Source: Apteryx mantelli (lineage: Eukaryota > Chordata > Aves > Apterygiformes > Apterygidae). Taken from it: a stretch of 64,000 nucleotides of DNA. Positions 54,782 to 63,189 of this stretch are shown in pieces; within the stretch, counting starts at the first letter, position 1; every line of letters begins with the position of its first letter. The notes under the pieces were generated by a model that was not told where the DNA came from, made no database searches, and saw nothing but the letters and a program-made list of their open reading frames with translations. A program made the translations under genes and the position numbers. The stretch is taken from the NCBI RefSeq assembly GCF_036417845.1, contig NC_090019.1:181290-245289 (forward strand), in the 5' to 3' direction.

Positions 54782-54990
54782 CAAAAGCTATAGGCGCCAT
54801 AGGGACCCCACCCCCAGGTCTATGGGGACCCCCAGGAGCTATAGGGACACCCAGAGGCTATAGAAAGCAGAAGGGATCACATCTATAGGGAACATGGGGG
54901 CACCCTGGAGCTATAGGGCCCCCCGTGGCGCTATAGGGGCTGTTGGGACCCCGCCCAGGTCTATAGGGGCCGTAAGGAAGCAGCAGCAGG
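54782..54990. other. Unassigned spacer with CTATAGG motifs
   Basis: About 200 bases with scattered AGCTATAGGG motifs after the SYN1 transcript end. Nothing else is seen. Confidence 0.5.
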
Positions 54991-55002
54991 GTGCGGCAGA
55001 CC

Positions 55003-55008
55003 TTTATT
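55003..55008 (-). terminator. SYN1: SYN1 polyadenylation signal AATAAA
   Basis: TTTATT on the plus strand reads AATAAA on the minus strand, about 365 bases after the SYN1 stop codon. The 3' UTR would be 55373 down to about 54985, mostly GC-rich with several TGACATCA-like elements. Confidence 0.75.
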
Positions 55009-55373
55009 TTACCCCCCCGGCTCCTCGTGCGATATGTTGGAGGAAGAGGGGACACGCATGTGACATCATATGGGGGTGTGACATCACGGGGGGGGTGCTC
55101 ACGTGCAGGCCTGTGACATCACTCGGGGGGGTGTGACATCACGGGGGGGGGGGCTCGCACCGATGACATCACACAGCGACGGATGAGCAGACCAGACACC
55201 CCCCCCCCCTCCGAAGGGCAACCGGGGGGGGGGGGCTGGAACGACACGGGAAGGGGGGGTGGGGCTTGCATATATTTGAATAACGAAGGGGCGGGGCTTG
55301 GCCAGAGGGGAGGCGGGTCCTCGTGTGTGTGGGGGGGGCACCCGGACGCCTGGGCCCCTCGTGGGGGAGGGGC

Positions 55374-55443
55374 TCAGGGGGCGAAGAGCCCGGCCAGGCT
55401 CTGGCGCAGCGAGCGGCCGCTGTCACCTTCGGGTGCCGGTGAC
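55374..55443 (-). CDS. SYN1: SYN1 last coding exon
   Basis: It reads SPAPEGDSGRSLRQSLAGLF then AP and stop (minus strand 55376-55374). It matches the synapsin C-terminal motif RSLRKSFASLF. Acceptor AACAG after a long pyrimidine tract gives exon start 55443; a second AG gives 55426. The two choices differ by 17 nt and therefore in phase, so the junction with the D-domain exon is unresolved. Confidence 0.8.
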
Positions 55444-55551
55444 CTGTTGGGGGGGGGGGGGGAGAAGAGGCGTCACCTGGGGGGCCCAGGCATCCGGGAA
55501 CCCCCCCCCCCCCAAGGGGCCCAGGCGTCCGGGCCCCTCCCCTCAACTCAC

Positions 55552-56131
55552 CCTTGCGGTGGGGGCGGGGGCCCCAGCAGGCTTCGGCGCTGGCACCGGC
55601 TTGGGGCCTGGGGGCGGGCCCGGGGGGCGGGGCTGCGGCCCCGGGGGGCGGGGCTGGGCGCCGGCAGGGCGGGGCTGGGGGGAGGCAGGGCGGGGCTGGG
55701 GGGAGGTGGGGCGAGGCTGGGCGCCTGGTGGGCGGGGTTGTGGCTCCTGGGGGCGGGGCTGGGGGGAGGCCGGGCGGGGCTGGGGCTCCTGGGGGCGGGG
55801 CTGGGGGGAGGTGGGGCGGGGCTGGGCTGCGGCAGCAGGTGGGGTCTGGGGGCGGGGCTGAGCCGCGAGGGGCGGGGCTGCGGGGCGGGGCTGTGCCCCG
55901 GGGGGCGGGGCTGGGTGGTAGAAGCAGGTGGGGCTGGGGGGGCGGGGCTGTGGCTCCTGGGGGCGGGGCTGCGGCCCCGGGGGGCGGGGCTGGGCGGCAC
56001 GGGGGCTGCGCGGTGAGGCCCCGCCCCCCGCGGCGGCCCCGCCCCTGCCGGCCGGTGTGCCGGGGGCGGAGCTGCCGCCGGGGGGCGGGGCGAGGCGGGG
56101 CGGGGGGCGGGGCCAGTCGGCAGCGGTGCTC
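55552..56131 (-). CDS. SYN1: SYN1 D-domain exon (proline-rich, frame uncertain)
   Basis: Acceptor CTCCCTGCAG, donor CAAGG|GTGAGT on the minus strand, 580 nt without a stop in any minus-strand frame. One frame gives a tandem QPRPPGPQPRPQEPQPRPPS repeat ending PKPVPAPKPAGAPAPTAR, the most synapsin-like reading (compare the QPRPSGP-type D domain). That frame does not fit the phase of either neighbouring exon by simple splicing, so a microexon, unusual splicing or a sequence error is involved. The 18-24-nt coding repeat is itself a VNTR. Confidence 0.7.
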
Positions 56132-56219
56132 CTGCAGGGAGGGGGGGAGAAACGTCAGAAAGGGGCGGGGCTTGCAGAAGGGGCGGGGCTTGGGAGCCAG
56201 ATAGGGGCATCAGGGGAGG

Positions 56220-56880
56220 CACCAAGGTGGTTTTGGCGGGAAGGTGCCTATTTTGGGGAAAATTCCCAGGTTTTGGGGCAATTCCTGTTTTTCGGAGCGG
56301 GGGGGGGTTGAGCCTATATTTTGGGGCAATTTCTGGCAGTTTAGGGGTGAAAAAAATCCCCGTTTTGAGGGAGGGTCCCCGATTTTGGGGCAAAATCCTC
56401 TATTTTGGTGTTTTTCTCTGCATTTTTAGCAGCAGGAGCCCCATTTTGGGGTGTGCCACCCCATTTTGGGGGAATAACCCCATTTTGGGGTGCTTCACCC
56501 CATTTTGGGTCAATATCCCAAATTTGGGGTGTATCCCCCCATTTCGGGGGTCGGGATCCCCCATTTTGGGGGGGAAAAACCCTATTTTGGGGTGCTTCAC
56601 CCCATTTTGGGGGAACAACCCCGATTTTGGGCTGTTTCCCCCCATTTTGGGGGGTCGGGATCCCCATTTCGGGGGAAAACCCCCCATTTTGGGGTGCTTC
56701 ACCCCATTTTGGGGAATAACCCCCATTTTGGGGGCTGATACCCCCCATTTTGGGTGTTTCCCCCATTTTAGGCTTCAGGATCCCCATTTTTGGGGGAAAA
56801 AAACCCTATTTTGGGGTGTTTCACCCCATTTTGGGTCAATGCCCCCCATTTTTGGGGCGCTTCCCCCCCATTTCGGGGTC
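56220..56880 (-). repeat. CCCCATTTTGGGG repeats in SYN1 intron
   Basis: The palindrome-like CCCCATTTTGGGG recurs every 25-30 bases (GGTGCTTCACCCCATTTTGG, GGGGAATAACCCCATTTTGG), so each unit can pair with itself. Confidence 0.9.
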
Positions 56881-56886
56881 GCTCAC

Positions 56887-56949
56887 CTGGGGCGGGGGCC
56901 GCTGCTGCAGGGGGGGCCCCGGCCGGGGGGTCCCCGTCGCCGCCGGCAC
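56887..56949 (-). CDS. SYN1: SYN1 exon, start of the proline-rich tail
   Basis: 63 nt, acceptor GCCCCGCAG, donor CCCCAG|GTGAGC (minus strand), phase 0/0. It reads VPAATGTPRPGPPLQQRPPP then Q. The GPPLQQRPPPQ element is the same as in mammalian synapsin I, which supports the SYN1 assignment. Confidence 0.85.
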
Positions 56950-57029
56950 CTGCGGGGCAGAAAAAAGGGAGGATTTAGCCCCAAAAACACCACCACGGGA
57001 TCCACCACTCCCAGGGGGCGATTTTGGGG

Positions 57030-58310
57030 GGGCTCCTGGAGGACCTGGGGGGGTCCTGGAGGAACCGGGGGGCCTTGGAGATCTTGGGGGGCTCCTGGAG
57101 GACCTGGGGGAGTCCTTGGAGGAGTTGGGGAGACCCTGGAGGACTTGGGGGGGCTCCTGGAGGACTTGGGGAGACCCTGGAGGACTTGGGGGGCTCCTGG
57201 AGGACTTAGAAATGTTCTTCAAGGTCTTAGGGGGCCCTTGGAGGTCTTGGGGAGACCCTGGAGGACTTGGGTGGACCTCGGAGGACTTGGGGGGCTCCTG
57301 GAGGACCTGGGGAGACCCTTGGAGGTCTTGGGTGGACCTTGGAGGACGTGGGGGGGGGGGGGCTCCTGGAAGACTTAGAGATGTTCTTCAAGGACTTAGG
57401 GGGCCCTTGGAGGTCTTGGGGAGACCCTGGAGGACCTTGGAGGACTTGGGGGGGGCTCCTGGAGGACTTGGGGGGCCCTTGGAGGACTTGAGCTCCTGGA
57501 GGACTTGGGGAGACCTTGGAGGACTTAGAGATGTTCTTCAAGGTCTTAGGGGGCCCTTGGAGGTCTTGGGGAGACCCTGGAGGACTTGGAGATGTTGTTC
57601 AAGGACTTGGGGGTTCCATGGAGGACTTAGGGGGCACTTGGACGACTCGGGGGGGCTCCTGGAGGACTTGGGGAGCTCCTGGAGGACTTAGAGATGTTCT
57701 TCAAGGACTTGGGGGTTCCTTGGAGGACTTAGGGGGTCTCTTGGAGTACTTGGGGGGCTCCTGGAGGACTTAGAGATGTTCTTCAAGGACTTAGGGGGCC
57801 CTTGGAGGTCTTGGGGAGACCCTGGAGGACTTAGGTGGACCTTGGAGAACTTGGGGGGTCTCCTGGAGGACTTAGGAGGTCTCTTGGAGGACTTGGGGAG
57901 ACCCTGGAGGACCTGGGGGGTTCCTGGAGGACTTGGGGGTCTCCTGGAGGACTTAGAGATGTTCTTCAAGGACTTAGGGGGCCCTTGGAGGTCTTGGGGA
58001 GACCCTGGAGGACTTAGGTGGACCTTGGAGGACTTGGGGGGCTCCTGGAGGACTTAGGAGGTCTCTTGGAGGACTTGGGGAGACCCTGGAGGACCTGGGG
58101 GGTTCCTGGAGGACTTGGGGGGGGCCCTTGGAGGACTTGGGGGTCTCCTGGAGGACTTAGAGATGTTCTTCAAGGACTTAGGGGGCCCTTGGAGGTCTTG
58201 GGGAGACCCTGGAGGACTTGGGGGGCTCCTGGAGGACTTGGGGAGACCCTGGAGGACCTGGGGAGACCTTGGAGGACTTGGGGGGGGCCCCGGGGGACTT
58301 TGGGGGGGGC
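57030..58310 (-). repeat. GGAGGACTTGGGGGGCTCCT minisatellite in SYN1 intron
   Basis: Unit GGAGGACTTGGGGGGCTCCT of about 25-30 bp, in higher-order blocks that also contain AGAGATGTTCTTCAAGGACT and GGGGCCCTTGGAGGTCTTGG. C-rich on the sense (minus) strand. Confidence 0.92.
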
Positions 58311-58312
58311 AC

Positions 58313-58426
58313 CTGGGGGCGCCGGGGGGGCAGCGCCTGCCCCATGCGGCTCAGCACCAGCTCCACGATGTCCTGCCTGTCCTCGGCCTCCTGCGGCCCC
58401 AGCAGCGGCAGCGACGAGCCCAGCAC
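58313..58426 (-). CDS. SYN1: SYN1 exon, end of C domain and linker
   Basis: 114 nt, phase 0/0, acceptor TGCCCGCAG, donor CCCCAG|GTGCCC on the minus strand. It reads VLGSSLPLLGPQEAEDRQDI, then VELVLSRMGQALPPRRPQ. This matches the synapsin GSSMPLIG / LIVELVVNKMAQALP region. Confidence 0.92.
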
Positions 58427-58439
58427 CTGCGGGCAGAGG

Positions 58440-59000
58440 CCTCAGCGCGGGGCCCAGGCGTCCGGGGAAGGGGCCAAGGTGTCCGGGGACCTCCCAGGCC
58501 TCCCAGGGACCCAGATGTCCGGGAAAGGGGCCCAGGTGTCCAGGGAAGGGCCCAGGTGTCCGGGGAAGGGGCCCAGGTGTCTAGGAAAGGGCCCAGGTGT
58601 CTGGGAAAGGGGCCCAGGCATCCGGGAAAGGACCCAGGTGTCCGGGAAAGGGCCCAGGTGTTCAGGGAAAGGGGCCCAGGCGTCCGGGGAAGGGGCCCAG
58701 GCGTCCGGGGAAGGGGCCCAGGCATCCAGGAAAGGGGCCCAGGTGTCCGGGGAAGGGGCCCAGGCGTCCGGGGAAGGGGTCCAGATGTCCGGGGAAGGGG
58801 CCAGGCGTCCGGGGAAGGGGCCCAGGTGTCTAGGGAAGGGCCCAGGCGTCCGGGGAAAGGGCCCAGGTGTCCGGGGAAGGGGCCCAGGCGTCCAGGGAAG
58901 GGGCCCAGGTGTCCAGGGAAGGGGCCCAGACGTCCGAGAAAGGGCCCAGGTGTCCGGGGAAAGGGGCCCAGGTGTCCGGGAAAGGGGCCCAGGCGTCCGG
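58440..59000 (-). repeat. GGGCCCAGGCGTCCGGGGAA minisatellite in SYN1 intron
   Basis: About 25 units of 20-24 bp with core CCCAGGYGTCCGGG, shared with the array upstream of RBM3 at 36.5-36.8 kb. Confidence 0.93.
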
Positions 59001-59008
59001 GGCGGCAC

Positions 59009-59111
59009 CTCCACAATATGCTCCTTCCCGTCGGGACCCTGCAGCGCTTCCACCCCGCAGATGTCGAGGCCTCCGAAAAGCTCGGCGCAGGCGTCCACCC
59101 ACTGCCGGTAC
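59009..59111 (-). CDS. SYN1: SYN1 exon, conserved C-domain core
   Basis: 103 nt, acceptor CTCTCCCAG, donor GTGGAG|GTGCCG, in phase 2, out phase 0. It reads [20 protein letters not shown], then [14 protein letters not shown]. This is the best-conserved synapsin block ([21 protein letters not shown] in mammals), part of the ATP-grasp-like fold. Confidence 0.95.
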
Positions 59112-59485
59112 CTGGGAGAGGGGGGGCGGAGCCAAGGGGGAGAAGGGGGCGGAGCCTCAGAGGTGGCCACGCCCCCTAGGCCACGCCCCCACCCCCTGCC
59201 CAAGTTGTGGCACCTCCCACCCGGCTCTGCCCCTGCCTCCCTGCCTGCGTTGGGGTGTAGCCCCGTACCTGAGGGAAGGGGCGGAGCCAAGGGGGGAAGG
59301 GGGTGGGGCCTCAGAGGTGACCACGCCCCCTAGGCCACGCCCCCTCCCTCTGCCCAAGTTGTGGCACCTCCCACCTGGCTCTGCCCCTGCCTCCCTGCCT
59401 GCGTTGGGGTGTAGCCCCGCCCCGTGGTTCTTGGCCCCGCCCCCGGGGTTGGCCCCGCCCCCAGGGTCTTGGCCCCGCCCCCTCC
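59112..59485 (-). repeat. Duplicated ~170-bp block in SYN1 intron
   Basis: Two near-identical blocks (starting near 59118 and 59275) share GGGGGCGGAGCCAAGGGGGA, CCACGCCCCCTAGGCCACGC and CTGCCTGCGTTGGGGTGTAG. Confidence 0.85.
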
Positions 59486-59491
59486 ACTCAC

Positions 59492-59560
59492 CGCGGCGTC
59501 ACCTCGAGGGTCTCCAGCGGCTCCGAGGGTCCCAAGGGGCGGCCCGGCCCCAGCGGGCCC
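59492..59560 (-). CDS. SYN1: SYN1 exon, diverged C-domain segment
   Basis: 69 nt, acceptor GTGTCCAG, donor CCGCG|GTGAGT, phase 2 in and 2 out, in register with both neighbours. It reads GPLGPGRPLGPSEPLETLEV then TPR. It takes the place of the mammalian segment around NTGSAMLEQIAMSDR; only the LE...R pattern is similar, so homology rests on position and phase. Confidence 0.65.
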
Positions 59561-59564
59561 CTGG

Positions 59565-60830
59565 ACACGGGTGGACACGGGACATGGGTGGACACAGATG
59601 GACATGGGGACGGATGGACACGGGGACAGATGGACACGGGACACGGCCATGGGGACATGGACACGGATGGACGTGGGGATGGACATGAGACATGGACATG
59701 CAGCAGGACATGGACATGGGGACATGGAGATGGACATGGGGATGGACGCGGACATGGATGGACATGCGGAAGGACATGGGACAGGGACATGGGGACACGG
59801 ACATGGGGACAGACATGGGCATGGGACATGGACATGGGGACATGGAGATGGATACGGGACATGGACACAGATGGACATGGGACATGGGGACATGGACATG
59901 GGGACATAGACACGGATAGAGATGGGGATGGACACGGGACATGGGGACATGGACATGGATGGATGTGGGGATGGACATGGGACATGGGGACATGGACATG
60001 GATGGATGTGGGACGGACACGCACCCCCGTCACATCCGTGTCCCCCCCATGCGTGTCCCCCCCCGTGACCCCCATCCGTGTCCCCCCCATCCGTGTCCCC
60101 CCATCCATGTCCCCCCCCGTGACCCCCATCCGTGTCCCCCCCATCCGTGTCCCCCCATCCATGTCCCCCCCCGTGACCCCCATCCGTGTCCCCCCCCACA
60201 TCCATGTCCCCCTCGTGTCCCCCATCTGTGTCCCCCCCACCTCCATGTCCCCCCTATCCGTGTCCCCCCCACATCCATGTCCCCCTCGTGTCCCCCCCAT
60301 CTGTGTCCCCCCCACCTCCATGTCCCCCCTATCCGTGTCCCCCCCACATCCATGTCCCCCCTCGTGTCCCCCCCATCTGTGTCCCCCCCACCTCCATGTC
60401 CCCCCTATCCGTGTCCCCCCCACCTCCATGTCCCCCCATCCGTGTCCCCCCCCACATCCATGTCCCCCCCCACCTCCACGCCCCCCCCTCATGTCCCCCC
60501 TCCCCGGACCCTCATCCGTGTCCCCCCCCCACCTCCATGTCCCCCCCGTGTCCCCGTCCGTGTCCCCCCCCCCCGTCCGTGTCTCCCCCCTCACATCCGT
60601 GTCCCCCTCACAGGGGTCCCCGCCCCTTCCCCCCCGTGCGCGCCCCTCACCTCCATGTCCCCCCCCATGTCCCCCCCCCATGTCCCCCCCATCCGTGTCC
60701 CCCCCCCACGTCCGTGTCCCCCCCCATGTCCCCCCCCCATGTCCCCCCATCCGCGTCCCCCCCCCACGTCCGTGTCCCCCCCCCCCACGTCCCGCCCCCC
60801 CCTCACAGGGCTCCCCGCCCCTCCCCCCTC
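59565..60830 (-). repeat. GGACATGG array with an orientation switch at about 60015
   Basis: From 59565 to 60015 the plus strand reads GGACATGGGGACATGGACAC. From 60020 to about 60790 it reads CCCCCCATCCGTGTCCCCCC, the reverse complement type (GGACACGGATGGGGGG). The two halves form a large imperfect inverted repeat. Confidence 0.9.
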
Positions 60831-60832
60831 AC

Positions 60833-60963
60833 CTCATGGCGCGGTAACGGCCGCCGACGCGCTGCACGCGCAGGCGCCGCGCGGGGGCGGGGCCGGCGCG
60901 CGCCGCCAGGGCGCAGGGGCCGCCGCGCGCCAGCGCCGCCGCCGCCCCCGGCCCCGCCCCCAC
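60833..60963 (-). CDS. SYN1: SYN1 exon, strongly diverged C-domain segment
   Basis: 131 nt, acceptor CCCGGCAG, donor CATGAG|GTGAGG, in phase 0, out phase 2. It reads VGAGPGAAAALARGGPCALA, then ARAGPAPARRLRVQRVGGRY and RAM. The end LRVQRVGGRYRAM matches mammalian VRVQKIGQNYKAYM. The preceding 30 residues, usually rich in Asp, Asn, Phe and Thr, are almost all Ala, Gly, Arg and Pro here. Confidence 0.85.
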
Positions 60964-61824
60964 CTGCCGGGACACGCCCCTCGCTGCACTGCCCGCCGCC
61001 GCCCCCCCCCGCAAGCCACGCCCCCCCGCACCACCCACCGCGCGCCAGCCGCACTGCCCGGCGGCCACGCCCCCCACTGCTAGCCACACCCCCCCGCGCT
61101 GCTAGCCACGCCCACCCACCCCAGGGAATCCCCCCCCTCCCCTCCCAGGCAGGCAGTCGCAGGCCAGGCCACGCCCACCACCGCCGGCCACGCCCCTGCG
61201 CCGCCAGCCACGCCCACCCACCCCCGGGGGATTCCCCCTCCCCTCCCAGGCAGGCGGTCACAAGCCAGGCCACGCCCCCCATTGTGAAGCCACGCCCCCC
61301 TCGGCCACCAGCCACCCTCACAATGACTCCTGCTCAACACCCCGGGGCAGGCAGGGGGGAGGCCACGCCCCACCTCGGGCCACGCCCACCCCTACACTAG
61401 CCACACCCACCCAGTTAGCCACGCCCACCCGGCTCACCCCCCTCCACCCCCATGTGTGTCCTGTCTTGCAGCTCCCCCTCCCAGCAGGCAGGGACAGCCC
61501 AGGCCACGCCCCCCACCGCGAGGCCACGCCCCTCAAGAGGATAGGCCCAATCAAGCCACGCCCCCCACAAAAGCCACACCCCCAGCCAAGCTCAGGCCCC
61601 TCCCATTGGGCCCAGCCCTGCTCCCCTCCCCCACCTCCAAAACTGCCTTGTGCTCAGGGAGGGGAAGGGCCCGCCCAGGCCACGCCCCCGCCCAGGCCAC
61701 GCCCCCACGATGGACACACCCCCCTACACCCCCCCTCGGGGCTTCCTCCCCCCCCGGAGCCCAGGGAGGGGGTGGGGGAGGAAGGAGGGGGCGGGGCTTG
61801 GCCAGGCAGGGGGCGGGGCCTCAC
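60964..61824 (-). repeat. GCCACGCCCCC repeats in SYN1 intron
   Basis: Degenerate GCCACGCCCCC/GCCACGCCCACC motifs with two larger similar blocks (CCCCTCCCAGGCAGGC near 61138 and 61232). No exon is seen. Confidence 0.8.
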
Positions 61825-61884
61825 CTCACCCAGCCCCGGGGGGGCGTGGCCAAGCGTCACCATGGGGAAGGCGGGGACTGACAC
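61825..61884 (-). CDS. SYN1: SYN1 exon with the FPMVTLGHA motif
   Basis: 60 nt, phase 0/0, acceptor CCCCCCAG, donor GGTGAG|GTGAGG. It reads VSVPAFPMVTLGHAPPGLGE, matching mammalian YPVVVKMGHAHSGMGKVK. The Lys of VVVK is Thr here; in ATP-grasp synapsins this region contacts ATP, so the change is notable. Confidence 0.88.
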
Positions 61885-63080
61885 CTGGGGGGGGAGGGGG
61901 GAGAGACCAGTTACCTCCCAGTGCTCCAGTTACCCCCAGTCCCTCCCAGTTGCCTCCAGTTGCCCTCCAGTGCCTCCCAGTCCCTCCCAGTGCCTCCCAG
62001 TTGCCCTCCCAGTCCTCCCTTTCCCTCCAGTCCCTCCCAGTGCCTCCCAGTTGCCCTCCCAGTGCTCCCAGTCCCTCCCAGTGCCTCCCAGTTGCCCTCC
62101 CATCCTTCCCAGTCCTCCCAGTGCTCCCAGTTGCCCTCCCAGTGCCTCCAGTCAGTGCCCTCCCAATCCTTCCCAGTCCCTCCCAGTGCTCCCAGTTGCC
62201 CTTCCATGCCCTCCCAGTGCCTCCCAGTGCTCCCAGTTGCCTTCCCAGTGCTTCTCAGTCCCCTCCCAGTCCCTCCCAGTGCCTCCCAGTTGCCCTCCCA
62301 GTGCCTCCCAGTGCTCCCAGTTGCCCTTCCATGCCCTCCCAGTGCCTCCCAGTGCTCCCAGTTGCCTTCCCAGTGCCTCTCACTCCCCTCCCAGTCCTCC
62401 AGTGCTCCCAGTCCCTCCCAGTTATCCTTCCAGTGCCTCCCAGTGCTCCCATTCCCCTTCCAGTCCCTCCCAGTGCCTCCCAGTGCTCCAGTTGCCCTCC
62501 CAGTCCCTCCCAGTGCCTCCCAATGCCCCAGTTGCCCTCCAGTCGCCTCCCAGTGCTCCCAGTGCCCCCAGTTGCCCTCCCAATCCCTTCCAGTCCCTCC
62601 CAGTGCTTCCCAGTTGCCCTCCCAGTGCTCCCAGTGCCTCCCAGTTGCCCTCCCAATCCTTCCAGTCCCTCCAGTGCTTCCCAGTTGCCTCCAGTGCCTC
62701 CAATCCCTCCAGTTGCCCTCCCAATCCTCCCAGTCCTCCAGTGCCTCCCAGTCCCTCCCAGTGCCTCCCAGTGCCTCCCAGTGCTCCCATTCCCCTCCCA
62801 GTGCCTCCCAGTCCCCTCCCAGTGCCTCCCAGTGCCTCCCAGTGCTCCCATTCCCCTCCCAGTGCCTCCCAGTGCCTCCCAGTTGCCCTCCCAGTGCTCC
62901 CAGTGCCTCCCAGTTGCCCTCCCAATCCCTCCCAGTCCCTCCCAGTGCCTCCCAATGCCCCCAGTTGCCCTCCCACTCCCTCCCAGTGCCCCCCAGTGCC
63001 TCCCAGTTGCCCTCCCACTCCCTCCCAGTGCCTCCCAGTGCTCCCAGTTGCCCTCCCAGTGGCTCCCAGTGCCCCCCAGT
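61885..63080 (-). repeat. CCCAGTGCCTCCCAGTTGCC array in SYN1 intron (left part)
   Basis: 10-bp-step units (CCTCCCAGTG, CTCCCAGTTG). G-rich on the sense strand. The motif is the same class as the CDK16 intron array at 9.94-10.92 kb. Confidence 0.93.
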
Positions 63081-63086
63081 GCTCAC

Positions 63087-63176
63087 CAGTTGCCGGGGGT
63101 GGGGGAGGAAGCGCTGCTCGACGAGGGGGAAGCGCTCGGGCCCCAGTTCCCGCCGCAGCCGCGCCAACTGGGCAAA
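63087..63176 (-). CDS. SYN1: SYN1 exon with FAQLARLRREL
   Basis: 90 nt in phase 0/0 with acceptor GCTCCCAG and donor AACTG|GTGAGC. It reads FAQLARLRRELGPERFPLVE, then QRFLPHPRQL, matching mammalian [21 protein letters not shown]. An AG nine bases upstream (start 63185) would add CSQ and stay in frame. Earlier SYN1 exons lie beyond the window. Confidence 0.92.
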
Positions 63177-63189
63177 CTGGGAGCACTGG

